Shown: piece by piece, positions 1-7,242 of the stretch | Layout: each line of letters opens with the position of its first letter | Position numbering within the stretch: the stretch's first letter is position 1 | Origin: Poronia punctata | Taxonomy: Eukaryota; Ascomycota; Sordariomycetes; Xylariales; Xylariaceae | Direction of reading: 5' to 3' | Assembly: GCA_022579005.1 (NCBI GenBank) | Contig: MU402011.1 | Coordinates: forward strand, 1-11,010 | Length of the DNA stretch: 11,010 nucleotides | Made by a program: the position numbers and the translations under genes | Notes under the pieces: model-generated | What the model saw: only the letters and a program-made list of their open reading frames with translations | Told to the model about the DNA's origin: nothing | The model's database searches: none

Positions 1-400
1 TACTTAATTGCTAACTATTTAAAAAATAAGCTAATAGCTTATTTTTATACTAAGTTTATTTTTAGTTAAAAAGTATAATATATAAAGTAAACTTTGTAAT
101 ATTTTGTAAGCATATATGTAGTTAAGTAATAAGTTAACTTATATAATATATGCTAGGTTACTTAAAAAGTTAAAAAACGTATACTTTTTTAGCACTTTTT
201 TGCATATTATATAACCTTTATATAGCCTAGCAAAATTTAAGCTATACTAGTTTAAAACGTATTATAGTTATTATTATATAAAGCTAAGAATAAAGGTTTT
301 AATGTATAATTTATACTTTTTATATATAGATGCAAAATTAAAATAATTTAGCATTACTAGACTTTAAACTAACAATATATTTAGTATAGTATTAAAAGAA

Positions 401-423
401 TTTTTTTTAAAAAAAAAAAAAAA
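401..423. repeat. T8/A15 homopolymer pair
   Basis: Eight T residues (401-408) are followed directly by fifteen A residues (409-423). The tract can fold on itself over eight base pairs. It is simple sequence, with no sign that it is a poly(A) tail of a retroposon: no target duplication was found around it. Confidence 0.8.
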
Positions 424-1511
424 GCTATTTTTTTAAGCAAAAAATAAGACAATCCTATTGCGTAACTAACCTATTAAATTTAATAAAGTAAAGATTAAAA
501 TATAAAGTAACAACTTTATACTTTAATAAAAAAGATAAGCTTAAAACTTTTAGCTAGTTAATAAAAAAATACTAAATGCTGCATAATAATACGTTGTATA
601 ACAAGCTTAAAAAGTATATATTATATTTATATGCTAACTAAAAGCATTGTATAACTTATTTACTACTATATAAGTTATTTAACTAATAAAAGATAATATT
701 AAAGCACTAAACGCGTAGCTATAATAGTAAATTAAAAATAAGGATTAAGGTTTATAGTATGTTTTTTTTAACTTTTATAGTATAAAGCTGTTTATTTTTA
801 CTAATAGCTTTTTTATAAATAATAAAAACCTAAGTTTTTAACTTAAATTTATTATTATTTTTAGTATAAAGTATTAAATAAAAAATAGCTTTACTATTTA
901 TAGTAATATTATATACTAAAGCTTTTTTAAGTATAAAAAAGTTACTTAAAGCATACTAGCTAGCAAGCTATATAAAATAGTAAAAAGTATTAATTATATT
1001 ATTACACTTAGTATAACGCTATAAAAGATTATTAATATATTAAAATTATTGTAGATTTTAATAATTATTTATATAAATTTTTATTTACTATATAAATATC
1101 TTATTAAGCTTAGTATAATGTAAAAAAAGCAGCTTATAATTAATATTATAGCTTTTAAAAAAGCGTATAAAATAAAAAACATTATAAAGATTTATTAAGT
1201 TAATAGTAAAGACAACCTTGCAAATGCTTATATAAAAAAAAATCTTAATATAGCTTTAAAATAGTTAATTACTACTAATAAGCTTATAGTACGTATTAAA
1301 GCTTATATTAACTATATAAAAATATTATAATAATAAGCATAATTATAAATATATATATAAGTTATTAAATTAGCAAAGAAAATATATTAATTTATTATAT
1401 AACTATAATTTACTAAAATGCTACCTATTTTGCTTAACTTACTTTTTTTTATTTAACTTAATAGTAATTGCTAACTTTTATAATTTGCTTTTTTTAATAG
1501 TAAAAATACTA

Positions 1512-1574
1512 TTTTTTTTTTTATTTTTTTTATTTTTTTTGTTATTATTATTATTGTTATTATTAGCAGCAGCA
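1512..1574. repeat. T-rich tract grading into TTA/TTG/GCA triplet microsatellite
   Basis: A nearly pure T tract (1512-1540, with two single A interruptions) passes into trinucleotide repeats: four TTA, one TTG, three TTA and three GCA units (1542-1574). Read on the minus strand it gives leucine/isoleucine-rich translation, which explains the only sizeable open frame of the window. The GCA units keep C in a CpA context, unlike most of the surroundings, so the microsatellite may be younger than the decay. Confidence 0.8.
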
Positions 1575-2737
1575 AGGTTAATAAAGTATATATAGCAACG
1601 TTTATAAAACTAGTAAATATATAAAGCGTAAGCACTATTTTAATATTTAGCAAAAGATTAATAATTATAAAAAAGCAAAAGCAAACCTTATATAAAGTTG
1701 CACTTATTAGTATAAAAAAAAGTAGTAAGCTAATTGTAAAACTAGACTAGTAACGTATAAAAGTATTTTTTTTAGTAAATAAGTTTAGTAAAAAATTGTT
1801 AAATAGTAGCGTTAAAAAGAAAAACACTAATAAAAAGATTAATATTTTAACTAGAACGTATAAAAATGTATTTTTTATTATTTTATAAATAAAAAATTAG
1901 TATAATATAAAGTATATAAAATAAAAAATTATAAATATTAATTAAAAAGTACTAAAAAAAAACGCAATAGTAGCTGTTAAAAAAGCAACGCAAATTTAAA
2001 GGAAGCTATTAGGCTAGACTGTATAGCGCACAATACTAAAGGGTAATAAGCTACTAAAACTGCTAAAAATAATAAAAAACATTATAGCGTAAAAAGAAAA
2101 AAAAGCGTAAGATAAACTTAATTAATTTTTAGTAGCAGTACAAAAAAAGATTTTAAATTTTTTTACTATATAAAAAAAAAAAAAGTAGTAAAAAAAAAAT
2201 AAAAAAATAAAATAGGCAGCAAAAAGTAAAAGGTTTTTATATACTAATAGCTAATTGTATAAAATTAGCGTTTGTAACTAATAATAGCAGTTATAAAAGT
2301 TGCACTTTTTTTACTTTTTTAATAATATATAATAGCTATTTTTATTAGCTATATTTACTAATTTTAACTATATTTTTTAATTATAATCTTACTATGTATA
2401 AAGAATTACTTAATAGCTACTAAGCAATTACTTTTTTACTTATATTAATACTAGCAATATTATATATATACTTATAATTATTATAATAGACTTAAAACTA
2501 AATCTATACTTTAGTATAAAAAAAGGTTATAACCTAGGAATAAAAAAGAAAGTACAAAAATATAAATATTTATTTAATTTTATTTTAATTTTTTAAAAGT
2601 TATTTTTAACAGACTAACCCTTTTATATAAAAACAAAAAAAATATATTTATTTTATATATATAAAAAATAAACGTTTTTATATAAAAAGAAAAACTTTTA
2701 GTATTAAAATATTAGTAACAACATTATAGCTAAAAAC

Positions 2738-2819
2738 GCAGCTTAAGCTGCTAAAGCTGTAAAAGTTAAGCTAACTTAACTAAGTAAATAAGGCACTTGT
2801 TAGCTATATAGTAGCTAAC
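2738..2819. repeat. Cluster of three short hairpins/palindromes
   Basis: Three perfect inverted repeats lie within 82 bases. The first is a 14-bp palindrome, GCAGCTTAAGCTGC (2738-2751). The second has arms AGTTAAG/CTTAACT (2764-2770, 2775-2781) around a 4-nt spacer. The third has arms GTTAGCTA/TAGCTAAC (2799-2806, 2812-2819) around a 5-nt spacer. They contain several G/C bases, so they are less trivial than A/T palindromes elsewhere. The function is unknown. The third lies at the edge of the candidate LTR remnant that follows. Confidence 0.6.
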
Positions 2820-3112
2820 TTATAGCTTAGACATTAGCAAAGTTTTTTTAGCCTTTTTAATTTTAATTAAATTAGTTAGCTTTGTATAAAGACAATATAA
2901 AAGGAAATTGTGCTTTGGCTGCAATTTTCGACTTAAAACTTAGATAATTATACAAAACTAATTTAAAAAATAGAATTTATTATTATTTGTTTTATATATT
3001 GTTTATTGCTTTATTTTTTTTATTTTATAAAGGAATAAAGTCTTTAGCTATGTACATTTATTGTACGTACAAAGAACAGAGTACTCCTTATTCCTTAGTA
3101 AAGAAACCAACA
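2798..3112 (+). mobile_element. Less-decayed island, possible Copia-type solo LTR remnant
   Basis: From about 2880 to 3110 the sequence keeps CpA, CpC and CpG sites that are scarce in the flanks, so it decayed less. It ends in CCAACA (3107-3112), the usual 3' end of Copia-type LTRs. A TGTTAG at 2798 could be a C-to-T-mutated TGTTGG start. Between them lie TATAAAAGG (2896-2904) and AATAAA (3034-3039) in the order expected for U3 and R. No target duplication is seen (GCACT before, AAAAC after), no second copy was found and no primer-binding site is clear. The boundaries are therefore a guess; the island could be any short sequence that escaped RIP. Confidence 0.3.
3030..3096. repeat. Inverted repeat enclosing a 12-bp palindrome
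   Basis: Perfect 9-bp arms AAGGAATAA (3030-3038) and TTATTCCTT (3088-3096) enclose the 12-bp palindrome TTGTACGTACAA (3061-3072), itself preceded by TGTACA (3051-3056). This may be RNA structure near the end of an LTR, or remains of a small inverted-repeat element. Only the symmetry is directly seen. Confidence 0.55.
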
Positions 3113-4152
3113 AAAACTATATTTATTAGGTTTTAAACTTGTTAGCTTATAAAAAATTTAATAAATTTAAATTTATAAAATAATAGCTTTTATATATATA
3201 TTAGCAATTTTAACGTGCTAAGTATAAAAAAGCAAAGATTTTTTTATTAAAAGTTATATTTTTTATTAATATGCTATATATAAAAAATGTTACTATCTTT
3301 TTAAATTTAAATATTAAGTTATAAAATTTAATTAAAAAAGCTAATATTAAAAAGGTTACATTTAAAAACTTTAAAACGTTTAAATAAGCTTTATATAATT
3401 AATATTTTATTAAACTAATTAATATATATTTTAATAAAATTAAAAACTTTATATAAATTAATTAATAAAAAAATAAACTATTAGCTTAGTACTATAGCTA
3501 GATTTAAAATGCTTTATATTAAGCAAAAAAATAAAATGCTTTTAAACTTTTTAAAAAATTTAAAACTATACTTTAAAATTTTTTATTTTTTACTAAATTA
3601 ACTTTTTTAAAAATAGTTATTAGCAAATTTGTTAACAAACTATAAATTTTTACTTTAAAGCAAAAATTTTTATTTAATTAAGCACATAGTGCAAGGTTTT
3701 TATAGCAGTGCTATAAAGCTATTTAAAAGTTTTAAAAAACATTAAAAAACAAAGCTAAATTTATTAAAAAAAAAACAAAAACAAATTTATATTAATATAA
3801 TTTAAAAAGCTTTAAATAACTAATAAGGTTTTACTATTAAATAAGCTATTATAAAATATTACTTAAAAGTACTAGCTTATTTTGCTATAAAATATTTTTA
3901 TATTTTATAATTTTAATTATATTATAATTTTTTATTTTAAACTAAGCTAAATAATTAAGTAAATTTAGCTTAAAGTGCTTTTGCTATATTTTTAAGTTAA
4001 AATAATAATACTTATAAGTTTATAGTTTAATAAACTATTAAAGTAACGTGCTTTAATTACTATTAAAAAGGTTATTATATATTTAGTTATTTATTAACTT
4101 TTAAAAAAATTAGCAAATTTAGTAAAAATATTAAAAAAAACTAAAATTAAAA

Positions 4153-4176
4153 AAGCTTTTTTTTAAAAAAAAGCTT
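4153..4176. repeat. Perfect 24-bp palindrome
   Basis: The palindrome consists of AAGC, eight T, eight A and GCTT, and is perfect over all 24 bases. Such A/T symmetry arises easily in sequence of this composition, but this is the longest perfect palindrome noticed in the decayed blocks. No function is implied. Confidence 0.8.
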
Positions 4177-5897
4177 AACTTATTTTCTAGTTAACAAATT
4201 TAAAACTTTAAAACAAAAAAAACAAGTATACTTTTAATATAAAAGTTATAGCTACGTTTAAATAAAATATAATATATTTATAAGCAAATAGCTAGCTTAG
4301 TAAAAGTAAGCTTATTTTAAAGCAAACATATTTTTAGCAAGTTAATTTAAAAATTAAAAAATGCTTATAAGTAAAGTATACTTTTGCTTAGCTTAGTTAT
4401 ATTATAAAAGATTTTTTAATAAAAATAAAAATAGCAGATTTAATAACGCTATTTTTTTTTAATACAATTTTTAATAATTACAAAATATAAGTTAATAAAG
4501 AAAATAATAAATAAAAATTTAATAGCTTAAGTAATAATTTTATAATTATTTTTAGCTACTACTAAAAAATAGCTTTTAAAAAAAAAACGTTAAAATAAAA
4601 AAAGTAATATTGTTTTAATCTTTGCTTAAAAAACTAAAAAGACCTAAAAATATAAAGATTTAAAATAACCTTTAAAACTTTTAAATAAAATTTTAAAAAA
4701 AAAGTAAAGGTTTATTTAATTATAAAAAGTAGCTAAAGTTAATAGCTATTAAATTAACTTTAATTAACTTTTTTTAACTAAGTTTAAACTTTTATAAAAA
4801 CTTTTAGTATTTATTAGCTAAAGTAATAAATAAAGTAAAAAATATAGCTTATAAATATATTAAAATATATAATAAATTATTTATTTAATTATTATTAGCT
4901 ATTATTTAATTTATAAAAACATATTAAATTATTTTTACTTTTAAGTTTTTTAAATATAAAAAGCTAGCTAAACATTATATAAAGCTTAACTTTAGTTAAG
5001 CTAATTAAAAAAATAATATAAATATTATTTATTTAAATCTTGTTAATATATTAGGTTTATTTTAACTAAAACTTAAAAATTTTAAAGTTAAAAAGCTATA
5101 TTTATTAAATTTATATAGCAAAGCAAATTAAATAGCTAAGTTTATAATATTTATTACTATAATAAAAAAATTTTTATAATTTATTTAGGTAATAATTTAG
5201 CTAAAAAGTAAAATAGCTACTATTATACTAATTTTAAGCTTTTTTTAGTTATAAAATATTATAACTACTTTTAAAATTTAAAACAATGCTTTAATTATTA
5301 GTAATAAATCTATTAAAAAAAAAACTTATATTATAAAACTACTGCTATTATTTATTATAAAGCACTAACTTGTTTTTTTAGCAAAACTTTTAAAAAAACT
5401 AATTGCTAATATAAAACTATTAAATAAAAAAAAAACTTAGATTTTTTAAATAAATCTTTAAAGTTAAAAAATTTAAATAATAATTTAAAAAACTAAAGTT
5501 TTATTTTTAACTTAGTTAAGTTAGTAAACTAACTATAAAAAAAAAATTATTATATTAATTTATTTTTTTAACTTAAAAGTAATTAAAATCTTATATACTT
5601 TAGCTTTTAATAAATTTAAAATTTAAGCATATATATTACGCTTTAAAAAGTTACTTAGCACTGCTAAATTTATTAAAATTAAAAATAAATTAGCTAGTTA
5701 TAATAAAAAAATCTTTTTACTAGCTAAAAATTAACTAAAGCACCTATGCAAGTTTTTTATAAATTAAAAAGTAATAAAACATTTACTTACTTTTATTAGT
5801 AAAGCTTAAAATAATAAAATCTTAGTATAGTAAAAAAGTAATAAACTATTTTTTAAACTATTAGTTTTTAAAAAGCTAAAAATATATTATATATATA

Positions 5898-5915
5898 TTT
5901 AGTATATATACTAAA
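5898..5915. repeat. Perfect 18-bp palindrome
   Basis: TTTAGTATATATACTAAA reads identically on both strands. It lies in an alternating TA stretch and may be a by-product of composition. Confidence 0.8.
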
Positions 5916-6392
5916 ACTATAGTGTTTTATTTATTGCTAATTTAGCTATACTTATTAACTTATATATTTATAAAGTTTGTTTAAAACTTAAAACTAAGCT
6001 TTAAAATAAATTATGTTAAAAAAACTAAACTAATATATAGCTTTATTAAATAAAAAAGCTTATTATAAAATGCTTAAATATTAGCATATATAAACTTATA
6101 TATATAGCTAATAAAAAACTATTAGTATAAATAGTAATGCTTATTTTAATAAATAAAAATTGTACTATTTTTTATAACTTAGCTATTAAGCTAAAACTTA
6201 TAATTAACTATAGTAAAATAAAAAAGAACTTTTTTAAAACTAACTTACTACTAATAGCAAACGTATATTAAAAGCTTTTAAATTTTTATATTTAGTTATT
6301 TTTAAAATTTAATTTAAAATATAAATATTAAGTAGTTTTAGTATATTTAAACTATTATTATATACTAGTATTTAAAATTTTAAGTTTTTTAT

Positions 6393-6397
6393 AACTT
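6393..6397 (+). repeat. Left target-site duplication of element A (AACTT)
   Basis: AACTT immediately precedes the TG start of the 5' LTR and is repeated exactly at 7238-7242 after the 3' LTR. A 5-bp duplication is typical of LTR-retrotransposon integrases and fixes the element ends. Confidence 0.88.
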
Positions 6398-6501
6398 TGT
6401 AAGGGGGCAACTTACACCTACTTACCCTGGAGTGCCTAGATTGGCATAGCCCCTAGGGGGGCAGAGACCCTTTGGCTAAAGGTCAGCGCAGGTCTGCAGG
6501 A

Positions 6502-6521
6502 CTTAAAGGACCTTAAAGGAC
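6502..6521 (+). repeat. Tandem 10-bp direct repeat in LTR A
   Basis: CTTAAAGGAC is repeated twice without a spacer just upstream of the TATA-like sequence, and the pair is unchanged in the 3' LTR (7121-7140). The position suggests a possible upstream activator-binding site, which is inference. Confidence 0.75.
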
Positions 6522-6527
6522 CTAGGC

Positions 6528-6535
6528 TATATATA
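6528..6535 (+). promoter_or_regulatory. Candidate TATA box of element A
   Basis: TATATATA lies in GC-richer context (GGC before, GCTTAATT after), 33 bp upstream of the first base of the self-complementary stretch at 6561. That spacing suits an RNA polymerase II start at about 6558-6563. The 3' LTR keeps it exactly (7147-7154). Such a motif alone is weak evidence, but the spacing to the primer sequence supports it. Confidence 0.5.
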
Positions 6536-6560
6536 GCTTAATTACGCAGATGTAAAACAT

Positions 6561-6572
6561 CTAGGCAATAAC
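6561..6572 (+). promoter_or_regulatory. Candidate self-primer sequence, transcript 5' end of element A
   Basis: CTAGGCAATAAC is the perfect 12-nt reverse complement of GTTATTGCCTAG at 6621-6632, just after the LTR. In Tf1/sushi-type elements the first bases of the mRNA pair with the primer-binding site and are cleaved to prime minus-strand DNA. This stretch is in the right place to be that 5' end. The 3' LTR copy keeps the last nine bases, GGCAATAAC (7183-7191), with two transitions in the first three. Confidence 0.6.
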
Positions 6573-6590
6573 TACTTTTGGTGAGCCCTA

Positions 6591-6601
6591 TAGCTTAATA
6601 G
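6591..6601 (+). promoter_or_regulatory. Pol III A-box-like motif in LTR A
   Basis: TAGCTTAATAG fits the A-box pattern TRGYNNARNNG at every defined position and is kept in the 3' LTR (7210-7220). A B-box-like motif follows at 6662 and four T at 6697-6700. A canonical tRNA acceptor 5' strand is not present before it, so this is not a tRNA gene start. The motif is short and may be coincidental. Confidence 0.3.
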
Positions 6602-6620
6602 TTAACTGCACCGTTACACT

Positions 6621-6632
6621 GTTATTGCCTAG
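6621..6632 (+). promoter_or_regulatory. Candidate self-priming primer-binding site of element A
   Basis: GTTATTGCCTAG starts 2 nt after the 5' LTR, where a primer-binding site belongs. It does not begin with the TGG expected for pairing with a tRNA CCA end, and I recognise no tRNA 3' end in its complement. Instead it is perfectly complementary to 6561-6572 within the LTR. The arrangement matches the self-priming group of Ty3/gypsy elements (Tf1, sushi). Confidence 0.62.
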
Positions 6633-6655
6633 TGCAAACAATACCCTTGCGATAA

Positions 6656-6682
6656 GGCGCGAGTTCAAGTCCCGCGGTTGCC
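6656..6682 (+). other. tRNA-3'-end-like module (T-arm plus acceptor strand)
   Basis: GCGAG (6659-6663), loop TTCAAGT (6664-6670) and CCCGC (6671-6675) form a T-arm with one A-C mismatch, followed by GGTTGCC, which could be the 3' strand of an acceptor stem. AGTTCAAGTCC (6662-6672) matches the B-box pattern GGTTCRANTCC at 10 of 11 positions. No matching D-arm, anticodon arm or nearby GGCAACC acceptor strand was found, so it is not a complete tRNA. It may be a captured tRNA fragment or an internal Pol III promoter half. Confidence 0.4.
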
Positions 6683-6699
6683 GTGCAAGCTATAAGTTT

Positions 6700-6753
6700 T
6701 CGTCGCTAGATACAAGGCAATAGGTTGCTAAATATATGGCGTTAAAGCGACGA
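6700..6753. repeat. Hairpin in element A internal region
   Basis: TCGTCGCT (6700-6707) and AGCGACGA (6746-6753) are perfect 8-bp inverted arms around 38 nt. The arms are GC-rich and so less likely by chance. A packaging or dimerisation structure is possible but unproven. Confidence 0.55.
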
Positions 6754-7001
6754 GCAAGTAACGCTGTCGAATACCTAGGTACTATAGTGCAAAGATAATA
6801 CTTCTAGTAAAGCTAGTTGGGCATTAATTGCTAGATTGCTGGATTGCATTGTAGGATATTATTTTACTAATTAAGATAACTTGAATTTAATTGCGCAGGT
6901 TGTTTGCTGACTGGATCGCAACTAGGAAGCATTTGTTAATTGAATTTTTTACGTTAATTGAATTACATACGTTATTTTTAATAAATTAAGGACAATTTAT
7001 T

Positions 7002-7013
7002 AAAAGGGGGGAG
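7002..7013 (+). other. Polypurine tract of element A
   Basis: AAAAGGGGGGAG is an all-purine run ending 3 nt before the TG of the 3' LTR. This is the normal position and composition for the plus-strand primer tract left by RNase H, and it fixes the element's orientation. Confidence 0.85.
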
Positions 7014-7016
7014 CAG

Positions 7017-7237
7017 TGTAAGGGGGCGACCTATACCTACTTACTCTAGAGTGCTTAGATTGGCATAGCCCTTAGGGGGGCGGAGACCCTTTAGCTAAAG
7101 GTCGGCGTAGGTTTGCAGGACTTAAAGGACCTTAAAGGACCTAGGCTATATATAGCTTAATTGCGCAGATGTAAGACATTTGGGCAATAACTACTTTTAG
7201 TGAGCCTTATAGCTTAATAGTTAACTGCACCGTTATA
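7017..7237 (+). repeat. Element A 3' LTR (221 bp)
   Basis: It has the same length as the 5' copy and no indels, with 19 differences that are all C/T or A/G. By my alignment, 8 are in CpA/TpG contexts, 7 in CpT/ApG, 3 in CpG and 1 in CpC. Changes fall in both copies. The terminal dinucleotide CA is mutated to TA here. The TATA-like motif, the 10-bp tandem repeat and the A-box-like motif are kept. Confidence 0.9.
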
Positions 7238-7242
7238 AACTT
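7238..7242 (+). repeat. Right target-site duplication of element A (AACTT)
   Basis: It is an exact copy of 6393-6397, immediately after the 3' LTR. Confidence 0.88.

Larger units (their letters stand above)
1..2737. other. Gene-free, AT-rich RIP-like decayed block
   Basis: No gene is visible. All six frames are broken by dense TAA/TAG stops, and the longest open stretch is low-complexity sequence on the minus strand. Surviving cytosines are mostly followed by T; in bases 1-60 all six are. ACG, GCA and GCG triplets look somewhat more frequent here than in 3113-6392, for example around 1980-2090, where GC is locally higher. This could mean a different or younger original sequence. I infer a transposon relic mutated by RIP, but no reverse transcriptase, integrase or transposase motif could be read. 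An imperfect fold-back lies near the start, with 9-bp arms at 109-117 and 146-154. Confidence 0.7.
3113..6392. other. Gene-free, extremely AT-rich RIP-like decayed block
   Basis: This block holds no gene; stops occur in every frame on both strands. GC is very low (3 of 60 bases in 4861-4920), and surviving C is mainly in ACT or GCT. Before element A inserted, this block was continuous with 7243-9642, giving about 5.7 kb of uniform composition, the size of one LTR retrotransposon or several nested relics. I searched by eye for reverse-transcriptase and integrase motifs and could name none. Simple palindromes occur, including 10-bp arms TTTTATTAAA/TTTAATAAAA (3405-3414, 3430-3439). Confidence 0.75.
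6398..6618 (+). repeat. Element A 5' LTR (221 bp)
   Basis: It begins TGTAAGGGGG and ends CCGTTACA, giving an imperfect terminal inverted repeat (TGTAAGGG against TGTAACGG). It contains the palindrome CCCCTAGGGG (6450-6459), a tandem 10-bp repeat (CTTAAAGGAC twice, 6502-6521), a TATA-like TATATATA (6528-6535), a small hairpin with arms AGATGT/ACATCT (6548-6562) and the sequence complementary to the primer site (6561-6572). An A-box-like motif sits near the end. The TATA and self-complementary motifs suggest a U3/R boundary near 6561. Confidence 0.9.
6619..7016 (+). other. Element A internal region, non-coding (398 bp)
   Basis: In order it holds a 2-nt spacer, the self-complementary primer site (6621-6632), a tRNA-like T-arm and acceptor end (6656-6682), TTTT, a hairpin with perfect 8-bp arms TCGTCGCT/AGCGACGA (6700-6707, 6746-6753), a 10-bp palindrome TACCTAGGTA (6772-6781), an AT-richer stretch from about 6950, and the polypurine tract. 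AGGCAATA recurs at 6715-6722, matching part of the LTR self-primer. No open frame or gag/pol similarity is seen. Confidence 0.75.
6398..7237 (+). mobile_element. Element A: complete miniature (TRIM-like) LTR retrotransposon, 840 bp
   Basis: Two 221-bp direct repeats (6398-6618 and 7017-7237) flank a 398-bp internal region (6619-7016). The repeats begin TGTAAGGGGG; the 5' copy ends CCGTTACA, and the 3' copy ends with the C-to-T variant CCGTTATA. A polypurine tract directly precedes the 3' LTR, and a perfect AACTT duplication flanks the whole. The internal region has no open frame of useful length, so the element is non-autonomous and would need Gag, protease, RT and integrase from elsewhere. 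The orientation is plus, from the primer site near the 5' LTR to the polypurine tract near the 3' LTR. The LTRs differ at 19 sites, all transitions with no indel, which fits light RIP after insertion. A deletion derivative of a larger element would look the same. Confidence 0.9.

Noticed and set aside
109..154. MITE with terminal inverted repeats AGCATATAT/ATATATGCT
   Set aside because: The arms are 9 bp of mostly A/T, the element would be under 60 bp and no target duplication is visible. Expected by chance in this composition.
1471..1653. 60-codon open frame on the minus strand
   Set aside because: It starts at TTG rather than ATG and reads through the T tract and TTA/TTG/GCA microsatellite, giving low-complexity L/I/K sequence. 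There is no ribosomal or splice context, and the rest of the region is full of stops.
6584..6682. A complete tRNA gene
   Set aside because: A-box- and T-arm-like parts exist, but the acceptor 5' strand (AGCCCTA at the expected place) does not pair with GGTTGCC and no proper anticodon arm forms. The LTR end at 6618 falls in the middle.
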